64,000 bases of DNA, taken from Candidatus Leptovillus gracilis. GTDB lineage: Bacteria; Chloroflexota; Anaerolineae; Promineifilales; Promineifilaceae. Location: positions 51,396-115,395 of the forward strand of contig JADJXA010000016.1 in NCBI GenBank assembly GCA_016716065.1, written 5' to 3'. This document shows positions 15,788 to 24,684 of this stretch, in pieces. Under the pieces are notes generated by a model that was not told the DNA's origin, ran no database searches, and was given only the letters and a program-made list of their open reading frames with translations. A program made the position numbers and the translations under genes. The stretch's first letter is position 1. Each line of letters opens with the position of its first letter.

Positions 15788-17401
15788 ATGAAATCTAATG
15801 TTCGTCTTCATCAAATTCTGTTACTGGCTTTGTTTGTGTTCCTGGCCGCAATTGTCCCGGTTCAGGCGCAGAACGAGCTAACGGCCGTCATCCCGGATCA
15901 GGCCAACCCCGCCCAGGTGCGCAAGGCGCTCCTCACCGTTGCCGAAGACACCTGGGATTCCTTCGTCGCCATGACCTATCCCACCGGCTTGCCGGCCGAC
16001 AATCTCCACGCCGATGGGTCACGCGCGCGTTACAGCTCGCCGACCAACATCGGCAGCTACATCTGGAGCACCCTGGTCGCCCGTGACCTGGGCATCATCA
16101 AACCACGGGAGGCGCGCCAACGCATCGCGCAAACGCTGGCCACCGTGGCCACCCTGGAGCGGCACGAAGCCAGCGGTCAGTTCTATAACTGGTATGATCC
16201 CGCTAACGGAGAGAAGTTAACAACATGGCCACCCTCCGGCGACCCGGTCTATCCCTTCCTCTCTTCGGTTGATAACGGCTGGCTGGCGGCCGCGCTGATC
16301 ATGGTCACAAACACGGTCCCGCAGCTGCGGGACGAGGCCCAGGCCATCATGGACGAGATGGATTTTGGCTTTTACTACGATCCGGCCGCCGGGCTGCTGC
16401 GCGGCGGTTTCTGGGATGAGCTGCCGCCCGGATGTTCCGCAGAGGGTAACTACAGCGGTGTCGGCCCCAATGTTTTCTACACCTGCCACCATTACGGTAC
16501 GCTGAACACAGAGCCGCGCATCGCCAGCTATATCGGCATTGCCTGGGACCAGGTGCCAGAGACTCACTACTTCAAGATGTGGCGGACCTTCCCCGACGCC
16601 TGCGACTGGAGCTGGCCCGAAATGCAGCCTGCAGGTGAATTCCATACCTACCTGGGCGTGGAAGTCTACGAAGGCCATTATACCTATCGCGGCATGGACA
16701 TCGTTCCTTCTTGGGGCGGCAGCATGTTTGAAGCGTTGATGGTGACGCTGTTGGTGCCCGAAGAGGAGTGGGGTCCGCAAAGTTGGGGGATCACTCATCC
16801 TCTTTACGTGCAGGCCCAGATCGAACATGGCCTCGAGGAGGCCCAGTACGGTTATTGGGGCTTCTCTCCCTCCAACAACCCCTCTGGCGGCTACCGCGAA
16901 TACGGCGTTGATGCCATCGGGATGGAACCGAACGGCTACGCCTCCAACAATGACAACACGTTGGTTGATTACGGCTTTGGGGATTGTCGCCCAGCCCAGC
17001 CGCTCCCGCCGCCCTCTGCTTACACCAATGGGGTCGTCACGCCTCACGCCGTCTTCCTGGCGCTCGATTTAGCGCCGGCGGCCGCGCTGGAGAACCTGCA
17101 AAACCTGCGCGAGGACTTCGATGTTTACAGCGAACTGGGCTTCTATGACGCCGTGAATGTAGACACGGGCGAAGTGGCCTATTATTACCTGGCCCTGGAT
17201 CAGGGCATGATCATGGCCGCTTTGGGCAACTACCTGCGCAACGACCGCTTGCAGCACTATTTTACCCGCGGCGAGATCGAGCAGGCTATCAGACCACTTC
17301 TGGCGATGGAGCAGTTCACTGCGGGCGTCAGCAGCGATAGCGTAACGACCCTGATGCCGCAGCCGGCCGTCTGGCAGCCGGCATTTCTGGAAACCCGTTA
17401 G
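15788..17401 (+). CDS. secreted glycoamylase-like hydrolase (GH144/PF10091-type)
   Basis: A 537-aa protein with GGAGG before the ATG and a signal peptide ending near VQA-QN (residue ~28). The body is an (alpha/alpha)6-barrel enzyme. Motifs ADGSRARYSSPTNIGSYIWS, PSWGGSMFEALM and the C-terminal LGFYDAVNVDTGEVAYYYLA followed by LDQGMIM fit the glycoamylase-like family that includes GH144 endo-beta-1,2-glucanases. It probably cuts an extracellular glucan into oligomers for the ABC importer. Beta-1,2 specificity is inferred from family and from the adjacent GH94 gene; other linkages are possible. Confidence 0.78.
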   Translation: MKSNVRLHQILLLALFVFLAAIVPVQAQNELTAVIPDQANPAQVRKALLTVAEDTWDSFVAMTYPTGLPADNLHADGSRARYSSPTNIGSYIWSTLVARDLGIIKPREARQRIAQTLATVATLERHEASGQFYNWYDPANGEKLTTWPPSGDPVYPFLSSVDNGWLAAALIMVTNTVPQLRDEAQAIMDEMDFGFYYDPAAGLLRGGFWDELPPGCSAEGNYSGVGPNVFYTCHHYGTLNTEPRIASYIGIAWDQVPETHYFKMWRTFPDACDWSWPEMQPAGEFHTYLGVEVYEGHYTYRGMDIVPSWGGSMFEALMVTLLVPEEEWGPQSWGITHPLYVQAQIEHGLEEAQYGYWGFSPSNNPSGGYREYGVDAIGMEPNGYASNNDNTLVDYGFGDCRPAQPLPPPSAYTNGVVTPHAVFLALDLAPAAALENLQNLREDFDVYSELGFYDAVNVDTGEVAYYYLALDQGMIMAALGNYLRNDRLQHYFTRGEIEQAIRPLLAMEQFTAGVSSDSVTTLMPQPAVWQPAFLETR

Positions 17402-17405
17402 GTTT

Positions 17406-17628
17406 AGAGTTGTCAAATCTGGCATGGTTCATTGAGCAAAATATCATCTTTACAAATTTACGCGGCATTGTCATGCTGAGCGAAGTCTTCGGAGCGAAGC
17501 ATCCCGCTCCCGCCAGAGGAAGGGGATGCTTCGGGGGACCTCAGCATGACGCGCTTTCTTGCCAAATTTGTAAAGCACATATCGCCTGGAATGAACCATG
17601 CCTCAAATCTTAAAGATTTGACAACTCT
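17406..17628 (+). terminator. terminator-like hairpin split by a MITE
   Basis: AGAGTTGTCAAATCT (17406-17420) and AGATTTGACAACTCT (17614-17628) are perfect 15-nt complements. Without the MITE and one target duplication they would be separated by only TAA and followed by ATTTTC, a stem-loop terminator for the glucanase gene. The MITE at 17421-17602 sits exactly in the loop-proximal position. Confidence 0.75.
17421..17602. mobile_element. MITE, family 1 copy 2 (182 bp)
   Basis: Same 12-bp terminal inverted repeats as copy 1 (GGCATGGTTCAT ... ATGAACCATGCC). Flanked by a perfect 8-bp duplication TCAAATCT at 17413-17420 and 17603-17610. It lies between the GH144-type and GH94 genes and supplies a spurious upstream start (17546) to the latter. 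Confidence 0.93.
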
Positions 17629-17647
17629 ATTTTCAAGGGAACAACTT

Positions 17648-20005
17648 ATGTTATTACCCAACGACTTTGGCTACTTTAGCGACAACGGCCGTGAATATGT
17701 CATCACCAACCCGGATACACCCGCGCCCTGGATCAATGTTCTCTCGAATGGCGACTATGGCCTGGCGCTCTCACAGACAGGCAGTGGCTACAGTTGGCGG
17801 ACTCACGCCTCACTGAATCGTATCACCCGCTGGTCACAAGACCTGGTGCGTGACGATTGGGGCAAATACATTTACATCCGTGACCTGGACAGCGGCGCAT
17901 TTTGGTCTGCCGGATGGCATCCGGCCGGGCACGACCTGGAAGCGTATCAGGTACGACATGGGTTTGGTTACTCCGTCATTGAGTGGCAGCGCGAAACGCT
18001 TCACGGATCGCTAACCATCTTCGTACCCCAGGATGATCCCTGTGAGGTCTGGCTGCTGCGCCTGGAAAACCGGGGGGATAAACCCCGGCGTTTACAACTC
18101 TTTACTTACCTGGAATGGCTGCTCGGCGCGGCTCCAGACTGGCACCGCGAGTTTCACCATCTCTTTATTGAGACGCGCTACGATGAAGCACACCATACCA
18201 TGCTGGCGACCAAAGTTCTGTGGGAATTACCGGGCGAAAAAGGACCCCATCTCAATCGCAACTGGCCCTACGTGGCTTTCCACAGCGCTTCCATCTCACC
18301 GACCGGTTACGATGGCGACAAGGCGGCTTTTCTGGGCCGCAATGGCCGGCTGGCGATGCCGCGTGCTCTGCGCAACGGCCGTTCCTTCAACACATCCGGC
18401 CGTGGTATGGACGCCATCGCCAGCTTGCAGGTACCCCTTGAAATCGCCCCCAGGGAGACGGCTGAAGTCGTCTTTACGCTGGGGGCGGTGACCGATGAGA
18501 CCCAGGCATTGGCCCTGGCCGATAAATACAAAGAGCCAGCCACGGCCCACCAGGAACTGGAAAACGTGGGCAACTTCTGGCAGGAATTGACCGGTCGCCT
18601 GGTTGTTGAGACGGCGGATCCTTACCTGAACGTGATGGCAAACGGCTGGCTCGTCTACCAGACCATCGTCGGACGACTCTGGGGGCGTTCCGCCTACTAT
18701 CAAACGGGCGGCGCTTATGGTTTTCGCGACCAACTTCAGGACAGCCTGGTCTGGCTGCTGCTCGGACGGCCGGAAAAGACGTTGGAGCAGATTCGCCTGC
18801 ACGCCGCCCACCAGTTTCAGGAGGGCATTGTACTCCACTGGTGGCATCCGCTGGCGGAATCTGGATTGCGCTCAAACTACAGCGACGACCTGCTCTGGCT
18901 GCCATTTGTCGTCCTCCAGTACTTGCTAGAAACGGGCGACTTCACCATTCTGGAGGAAGAGATGCCTTTTTTTGACGGGGGTTCAGCGTCTCTCTGGGAA
19001 CATTGTCTACGCGCTTTTCAGGTTGCGCTCTCGCGCCGCAGCGAGCGGGGGCTGCCCTTGATTCTGGAAGGTGATTGGAACGATGGCCTGAATGCCACCG
19101 GCCCTGACGGACAAGGTGAAAGCATCTGGATCGCCCACTTCCTTTACTATCTCCTTACCCATTGGGCGGATCTGCCGATTGAGAAGGAGACCCAAAATCT
19201 CTTCCGCCACGAGGCTGAAGCGCTGCGGGAGATCACCAATCAGTATGGCTGGGATCAGGGCTGGTACTGGCGAGCCTCCACCGATGAGGGCGTGCGGTTG
19301 GGATCGGCCGAACGCGAGGAGGGCCGCATTTTCCTCAATGCCCAGACGTGGGCGGTGTTAAGCGGCATAGCGCCGCCAGAGCGGGCGCAGCAGGCCATGG
19401 CGGCAGCACGAAAGTACCTGTACACCGACTATGGCGCGCTGCTGCTTTTTCCCGCTTACAGCAAACCTGATCCAGACGTGGGCTACCTGACCCGCTACGC
19501 GCCGGGCACACGCGAAAATGGCGGGGTTTACGTCCACGCCTCGTGCTGGGCCGTGTTGGCCGAACGAAAGCTGGCAGGCGCTGAGGCGGCCTACGATTTA
19601 TGGCGGCGCTTTTGCCCTCCACGTCGCGCTGAGTCGCCGGAAATCTATGTGGCCGAACCCTATGTCATGCCGGGTAACGTGAACGGCCCGCACACTGCCC
19701 AACCAGGGCAGGGCGGTTGGACCTGGTATACCGGGTCTGCTGGCTGGTACTTGCGCTCTCTGGTAGAGGGCGTGCTAGGGGTGACCGCCCATCTGGAGGG
19801 GCTGCAAGTCATGACCGACCTGCCCAAAGAGTGGGATGGTTTCCGGTTGCAGCGGCGTTTCCGCGGCGCTGTCTATCATATTGAAGTGCGCCGTGTTCGC
19901 GCGGAAGAAATTGCAGGGTGTGTGGTAAACGGCCGTTCCTACGACGGCGCCTTTTTACCGCTGGCGGCGCCGGGTACGGTGCAGACTGTACAAATCCTGG
20001 TTTGA
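17648..20005 (+). CDS. GH94 family phosphorylase (GT36-like)
   Basis: A 785-aa cytoplasmic enzyme starting MLLPNDFGYF with AAGGGA 7 nt upstream; the earlier in-frame ATG lies inside the MITE. An N-terminal beta-sandwich (~1-275) precedes an (alpha/alpha)6 barrel with YQTGGAYGFRDQLQDS, LHWWHPLAESGLRSNYSDDL and the GDWNDGLN box (~residue 475) that holds the catalytic acid Asp of GH94. Such enzymes phosphorolyse beta-glucans such as cellobiose, chitobiose, laminaribiose or beta-1,2-oligoglucans to sugar 1-phosphate. With the secreted hydrolase and importer it completes a catabolic route. Exact linkage unproven. Confidence 0.87.
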   Translation: MLLPNDFGYFSDNGREYVITNPDTPAPWINVLSNGDYGLALSQTGSGYSWRTHASLNRITRWSQDLVRDDWGKYIYIRDLDSGAFWSAGWHPAGHDLEAYQVRHGFGYSVIEWQRETLHGSLTIFVPQDDPCEVWLLRLENRGDKPRRLQLFTYLEWLLGAAPDWHREFHHLFIETRYDEAHHTMLATKVLWELPGEKGPHLNRNWPYVAFHSASISPTGYDGDKAAFLGRNGRLAMPRALRNGRSFNTSGRGMDAIASLQVPLEIAPRETAEVVFTLGAVTDETQALALADKYKEPATAHQELENVGNFWQELTGRLVVETADPYLNVMANGWLVYQTIVGRLWGRSAYYQTGGAYGFRDQLQDSLVWLLLGRPEKTLEQIRLHAAHQFQEGIVLHWWHPLAESGLRSNYSDDLLWLPFVVLQYLLETGDFTILEEEMPFFDGGSASLWEHCLRAFQVALSRRSERGLPLILEGDWNDGLNATGPDGQGESIWIAHFLYYLLTHWADLPIEKETQNLFRHEAEALREITNQYGWDQGWYWRASTDEGVRLGSAEREEGRIFLNAQTWAVLSGIAPPERAQQAMAAARKYLYTDYGALLLFPAYSKPDPDVGYLTRYAPGTRENGGVYVHASCWAVLAERKLAGAEAAYDLWRRFCPPRRAESPEIYVAEPYVMPGNVNGPHTAQPGQGGWTWYTGSAGWYLRSLVEGVLGVTAHLEGLQVMTDLPKEWDGFRLQRRFRGAVYHIEVRRVRAEEIAGCVVNGRSYDGAFLPLAAPGTVQTVQILV

Positions 20006-20158
20006 AACGAGTTAGTAAGTTGTGACGCTGGCTGGCGACCCGCCTGGTCAATGGAAACACAGGTTAAACTGTGCGCTGGCGTTCTACTCCACAAAACAAC
20101 CTCTGAGGTGATTGTCACTTGAAGCGTGATATACTGGCGACAGCCGAGGAGGTATAAG

Positions 20159-22831
20159 ATGGAAAATCCTGAACGTAGCGCTCTGCGTATTGCTGTTTTA
20201 TATATTGTGGCAGCATCACTGTGGATTATTTTATCGGATCGGATTGTACTGTTGTTACCTCAAGATGCAGCCACAAATGCAGGTTGGCAAACATATAAAG
20301 GGCTGCTTTTTGTGACGATCACCGGCTTGGGGTTGTATCTTGAAAGGTACTACACGGGGAAAACGCTGTTTTGGGCGTCCCAACGTTTTGAACGGGCGGT
20401 GGAAAATATACCTGACTTAATTGCGATCTATGATACTGATTTGAGAATCCAATACATCAACAGGGCGGTTCATCACCTCACCAACCGCCCAGACACTGAC
20501 TTTACTGGCAAACGGGATGAAGAATTTTTACCGCTGGAAGTCGTCGAAACTTATTTGCCCACGCTGCAAGAGGCGTTAAGAACCGGAAAGGTTTGTTCCA
20601 TAGCCTCAGACTTAAAGATGCCAGATGGAAGGACCTTTTATTACCAATATATTTGTGTGCCGCTGCTGGATAATGAGGGTCAAGTACAGGAGATTTTGAG
20701 TATAAAACATGACGAAACCGAACGAATGCGATCGGATGAACAGTCAAAGTATCATGCCTTGCTGCAGGATAACATCTCGGATGCCGTTATCGGGACAGAT
20801 ATGGAATTTCGGATTCAGGCATGGAATAAAGCGTCGGAGGAAATATACGGCTGGACGGCTGAGGAGGTGCTTGGCCGACGATTGGACGAAGTGCTGCGGC
20901 CTGGATTTGCAGATGATACACTGGCAGGGGCTACGGATCGCTTTTTAGAGAGTGGTCTCTGGCGGGGGGAGACACTGCAACACGACAAATCAGGGAAACA
21001 GATTTGGGTTTTAGGCTCTTTTAACTACGTCTATGATTATAAAGGACAGCGAATTGGCGCGGTTTCAGTCAATAAGGATATCACGGCTCGCAAGGAGGCG
21101 GAAGACGCGCTAAAGCGGCGTGCGCGGCAGTTGAGTATTCTGCATGAAATTGACCGCGTTATCCTGGCTGTGCAGTCGGTGGAATCTATATTACATACGG
21201 TATTGGGATTTATCCGTGAATTGCTGCCTTGTGAGCGCAGCAGTGTGGTGCTGCTAGACCATCAACGGCAGGAACTAGAAGTTTTTGCGGTAGATCATGA
21301 TGGTAAAACGGCCGTGTTGTCCACACAGCATATGCCTTTAGACCCGCAAAATATTCAGGCATGGGCACAGGGAGAACCTAGCCTGGTAGACGATCTGTCT
21401 CAATTACCACAGCAGAATGTTGTGCAGCAGACGCTGTTTCAGGAGGGGATCCGGACTGTACTCAACCTGCCTTTGATAGCCCACGACGGACTTATAGGGA
21501 CTCTTGAGTTGGCAGATACACAAACGCATCGTTTTTCGGCCGAAGACGTAGAAATTGCCCAGGCTTTGGCTGTACAAGTTTCTGTCTCCATTGAAAATGC
21601 GCGCTTGGTCGCTCGATTAGAGCGACAGGTGACTGAATTAGATACCATTCACCAGGTTAGCCAAAGATTGCAGCAAGTATTGACGCCTGAACCTTTGGCC
21701 ACTGAAATTATCACTATTCTGGAAGAAGTGTTGGACTATGAATATGCCAGCGTCCTGCTTATTGATGAAGGGGACAAGCTGGTTCCATTTGCTTTAACGC
21801 TACCTGGGGAAACAGCCACAAAGGCCCTAGACTTTGCCCTCCTAAAAGCGAGGGATCTGGAAGTGGGCAAAGGCATTGTGGGCTGGGTTGTCCAACACGG
21901 CGAGAGCGTTTGTTTGGGAAATGTACAGGAAGACTCACGCTATGATCCGAGGACGAATGGCATTCGTTCTGAATTGTGCGTTCCTTTACAGGTCGGGAGA
22001 CATGTCATTGGGGCGATAAACATGGAAACGTCAAAGCCCAACGCTTACACGGCGACGGATCAAAGGTTGTTAGAAACGATGGCCGCCCAAATGGCCATCG
22101 CTATCCAAAATTCTCAATTGTTGGCCCGTGAGCGAGATTCGCAGGAGCAGCTGCACCAACTGGCTAATTATTTACATGAAGCCTTAGAAGCAGAACGCAC
22201 GCATATTGCTCGAGAAATCCATGACGAGTTTGGACAAACGCTGACGGCGCTGAAAATGGATACGGTCTGGCTGCGTAAACGTTTGCCGCCAAACAGGGCT
22301 GAATTGGATGCCAAAACAGTGGAAATGGCCGCGTTAATTGATCAAGCCGTGCAATCCGTGCGTGATTTGGCTTCTGAACTGCGTCCTGGTCTGCTTGATG
22401 ATTTAGGGCTGGTGGCTGCCGTGGAATGGTATACGCAACAGTTTAAGAAGCGGACGGGAGTTAAGTGTGAGATTGATCTGGACTCTGAGTATATTGGGTT
22501 GAATCCGGCGGCAAGCACGGCCGTTTTCCGTATTTTCCAGGAAGCGCTGACAAATGTGGCGCGCCATGCCGAGGCTACCCTTGTTACCATTTCCCTCTAT
22601 CAAATGGATGAACGCTTTGTTATGACGGTGCGCGATAACGGCCGTGGTATCACCCACAAGGAGCTGAACAACCCGCGTTCATTGGGCATCATCGGCATGA
22701 GAGAGCGGGTGCGTGCCTTTGGCGGCACGCTCGTTATTCAGGCCACGCCAGGAAAGGGTACCAGCCTGACTATTAAACTGCCACAAACGCTCCTGGCGAC
22801 AACGCCATTAGAAGAGAACTACGATGATTGA
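20159..22831 (+). CDS. NarL-type sensor histidine kinase (2TM-PAS-PAS-GAF-GAF)
   Basis: An 890-aa kinase with GAGGAGGT ideally placed before ATG 20159 (a GTG at 20126 is ignored). Two N-terminal hydrophobic segments (~10-35 and 45-65) are followed by PAS domains (~76-190, 196-315) and two GAF domains (~335-480, 500-660). The HisKA_3 dimerisation domain has phospho-His in AREIHDEFGQTLTALKMD (~686), and a HATPase_c domain carries DNGRGI and GIIGMRERV. It overlaps the LuxR-type regulator gene by 8 nt, its evident partner. The signal could be redox, light or small molecules through PAS/GAF. Confidence 0.92.
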   Translation: MENPERSALRIAVLYIVAASLWIILSDRIVLLLPQDAATNAGWQTYKGLLFVTITGLGLYLERYYTGKTLFWASQRFERAVENIPDLIAIYDTDLRIQYINRAVHHLTNRPDTDFTGKRDEEFLPLEVVETYLPTLQEALRTGKVCSIASDLKMPDGRTFYYQYICVPLLDNEGQVQEILSIKHDETERMRSDEQSKYHALLQDNISDAVIGTDMEFRIQAWNKASEEIYGWTAEEVLGRRLDEVLRPGFADDTLAGATDRFLESGLWRGETLQHDKSGKQIWVLGSFNYVYDYKGQRIGAVSVNKDITARKEAEDALKRRARQLSILHEIDRVILAVQSVESILHTVLGFIRELLPCERSSVVLLDHQRQELEVFAVDHDGKTAVLSTQHMPLDPQNIQAWAQGEPSLVDDLSQLPQQNVVQQTLFQEGIRTVLNLPLIAHDGLIGTLELADTQTHRFSAEDVEIAQALAVQVSVSIENARLVARLERQVTELDTIHQVSQRLQQVLTPEPLATEIITILEEVLDYEYASVLLIDEGDKLVPFALTLPGETATKALDFALLKARDLEVGKGIVGWVVQHGESVCLGNVQEDSRYDPRTNGIRSELCVPLQVGRHVIGAINMETSKPNAYTATDQRLLETMAAQMAIAIQNSQLLARERDSQEQLHQLANYLHEALEAERTHIAREIHDEFGQTLTALKMDTVWLRKRLPPNRAELDAKTVEMAALIDQAVQSVRDLASELRPGLLDDLGLVAAVEWYTQQFKKRTGVKCEIDLDSEYIGLNPAASTAVFRIFQEALTNVARHAEATLVTISLYQMDERFVMTVRDNGRGITHKELNNPRSLGIIGMRERVRAFGGTLVIQATPGKGTSLTIKLPQTLLATTPLEENYDD

Positions 22832-23456
22832 AATAGCCGTGGCAGATGATCACCCTATTGTGCGGCGTGGGGTCATCAATATCCTAAACGAAGAGCCAGA
22901 TCTTGCCGTCGTGGCTGAGGCCAGCAGCGGCCAAGAGGTTTTGCAGATAACCCGGCAAAACAACTTCGACGTGCTGGTTCTGGATATGGGGCTGCCAGAT
23001 ATGAATGGGCTGGAGGTGTTATACCAGCTTAAAACGGTTAGGCCCTCTGTGCGCACGCTTATTTTAAGTATCTATCCCGAAGAACAATACGGATTGCGCG
23101 CCTTGAAAGCGGGGGCGATGGGCTACCTTACGAAAGAGAGCGCGCCTATGGAGCTTGTTGCTGCCATTCGGAAAATAGCCCAGGGGGAGCGTTACATTTC
23201 TGCCGCTTTAGGTGATCTTCTTGTCAGCCAACTCCTGACAGATGAAACGGCGATGCTGCACACCTCTCTTTCAAATCGAGAATATCAGGTGATGTTATCC
23301 CTGTCGAATGGGAAAACTATGAGTGACATCGCTGCTGACTTGTCTCTTAGTGTCAAAACAATCAGCACCTATCGCAGCCGGATTATTGAAAAACTACATC
23401 TGGAAACAACAAGTGATATTATTCGCTATGCCCTGCGGCACAACCTGGTTGAGTAA
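22824..23456 (+). CDS. NarL/FixJ-type response regulator
   Basis: A 210-aa regulator. The receiver domain has acidic DD at 8-9, phospho-acceptor Asp54 (LVLDMGLPDMNG) and Lys in YLTKES (~104). The C-terminal LuxR helix-turn-helix contains LSNREYQVMLSLSNGKTMSD and SVKTISTYRSRIIEKL. It overlaps the cognate kinase gene, so the two are translationally coupled. Targets unknown. Confidence 0.95.
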   Translation: MIEIAVADDHPIVRRGVINILNEEPDLAVVAEASSGQEVLQITRQNNFDVLVLDMGLPDMNGLEVLYQLKTVRPSVRTLILSIYPEEQYGLRALKAGAMGYLTKESAPMELVAAIRKIAQGERYISAALGDLLVSQLLTDETAMLHTSLSNREYQVMLSLSNGKTMSDIAADLSLSVKTISTYRSRIIEKLHLETTSDIIRYALRHNLVE

Positions 23457-23490
23457 CCCGCCTTCGCTTGAAATCCTCTAAAATCCTCGT

Positions 23491-23783
23491 CTGAATCGCT
23501 GCTTCGTGCTCCTGAACCGCTGCTTGATGCTCCTGAATCGCTGCTTGATGCTTCTGAATCGCTGCTTGATGCTTCTGAATCGCTGCTTGATGCTCCTGAA
23601 CCGCTGCTTGATGCTCCTGAACCGCTGCTTGATGCTCCTGAACCGCTGCTTGATGCTCCTGAACCGCTGCTTGATGCTCCTGAACCGCTGCTTGATGCTC
23701 CTGAACCGCTGCTTGATGCTCCTGAACCGCTGCTTGATGCTCCTGAATCGCTGCTTGATGCTTCTGAACCGCTGCTTGATGCT
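23491..23783. repeat. 21-bp tandem repeat array (about 14 copies)
   Basis: Fourteen near-identical 21-bp units built around CTGAACCGCTGCTTGATGCT. They vary mainly at two positions (GAATC versus GAACC, GCTCC versus GCTTC). All frames stay open because 21 is divisible by 3, giving meaningless heptad frames on both strands. The array follows the response-regulator stop by 34 nt and abuts a copy of the MITE-core palindrome. Confidence 0.95.
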
Positions 23784-23875
23784 GTCATGCTGAGCAGAGT
23801 CTTCGGAGCGAAGCATCCCGCCCCACCAGAAGAAAGGGATGCTTCGGCGGCCTCAGCACAGGCTCGCAGCATGAC
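23784..23875. repeat. MITE family 1 core palindrome without terminal repeats
   Basis: Starts GTCATGCTGAGCAGAGTCTT and ends GCAGCATGAC, matching the central palindrome of the 180-207 bp MITEs. It lacks the GGCATGGTTCAT ends and the 8-bp target duplication, so either the core is an independent repeat or this copy is degraded. Confidence 0.8.
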
Positions 23876-23967
23876 ACGGATTTACACGGATTTTCTGGTG
23901 ATTTATCTGTGAAAATCCGTCCTATCCGTTCAATCCGTGTACCTATCTTGAATTCTCCGACAACCTG
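23871..23967. mobile_element. MITE family 2, 5'-truncated copy
   Basis: From ATGACACGGATTT to the terminal TTCTCCGACAACCTG, this matches the right two thirds of the full MITE at 33412-33550. The left end is replaced by the family 1 core palindrome, with ATGAC shared at the junction. Confidence 0.8.
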
Positions 23968-24260
23968 CGAGGAGCGGCAGACTCAACCTGCTGCTGTCAG
24001 ATGATTCTGACAAGGTGTCGGCTGCATTGCTGACATTTTTGAGGAATGTGGGCTGATAGCTGCGATTCGCTGCTTTGGGTATGCTTTAACGTTAGTGAAC
24101 TGTCTCCATTGAGTAACTGGGGTATGGCAAAACCGATTCCCCTTCGCTAAGACTTGGGCGTGAGCTTAGTAATCATCTAGAAATTACATGGTCCAGATTG
24201 GACCAATCTCCAAGAAATGACGAGTCCCGCGCCCAGATTGGACCATTGGATTAAAAAGAA
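23968..24260. other. intergenic region with AGATTGG palindromes
   Basis: No gene is apparent. It contains AGATTGGACCAATCT (24195-24209, 7-bp arms around one base) and a second, partial copy (AGATTGGACCATTGG, from 24235) directly upstream of the receiver gene. Related sequences occur at 32570-32584 and in the terminator at 45853. Confidence 0.6.
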
Positions 24261-24629
24261 ATGATGCCAAAACAGAAGATAACTGTGGGAGTTTTGGACG
24301 GGGCTGAGTTAATCAAAACCCGCTTGTTGTCGGCGATTGATGAGATGGATGCTTTTGTGTTAATGGATTTAAACATCCAGGATGTTGAAAGCATTGATGC
24401 GGATGTGATTATCCTGGACATTCATCGGCTAAATGGGGAAAGCCTGCCTCTCATTCGGCAGTTAAAAAGTTTGCCCCAACCGCCACTGGTCATGGTATTT
24501 ACTTCGTATGTGAATGCACAAAGCAAGTTTATGTGCTGGCAGGCAGGCGCGGATTATTTTTTTGACAAGGCATATGATTTGGAGCGGTTAACGGCCGTTT
24601 TAGAAAAAATGATAGTAGTCACTGCCTGA
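24261..24629 (+). CDS. single-domain response regulator (CheY-like)
   Basis: A 122-aa lone receiver domain. Asp in VIILDIHRLNG (~53), Thr/Ser in VMVFTSYV (~80) and Lys in FFDKAYD (~101) match the receiver active site. The first acidic pair is unusual: LDGAEL replaces the typical DD, so Mg2+ binding may be altered. No output domain. ATG 24261 or 24264; the ribosome-binding site is weak. It sits 55 nt before a hybrid kinase and may shuttle phosphate in that relay. Confidence 0.82.
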   Translation: MMPKQKITVGVLDGAELIKTRLLSAIDEMDAFVLMDLNIQDVESIDADVIILDIHRLNGESLPLIRQLKSLPQPPLVMVFTSYVNAQSKFMCWQAGADYFFDKAYDLERLTAVLEKMIVVTA

Positions 24630-24684
24630 CCAAACAGGAAACGACTGCCCTGCTTTTTGGTGAAATTTAGTTTTCGAGACCTTT

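Noticed and set aside
17546..17647. 34-residue N-terminal extension of the GH94 enzyme
   Set aside because: It starts inside MITE copy 2 and reads through the old terminator arm; ATG 17648 has its own ribosome-binding site.
23491..23783. CRISPR array
   Set aside because: Units are contiguous 21-bp tandem copies without unique spacers, and no cas genes are nearby.
23426..23872. Open frames of heptad repeats on both strands over the tandem array
   Set aside because: They exist only because the 21-bp unit is a multiple of three; there is no ribosome-binding site or recognisable domain, and both strands are open equally.
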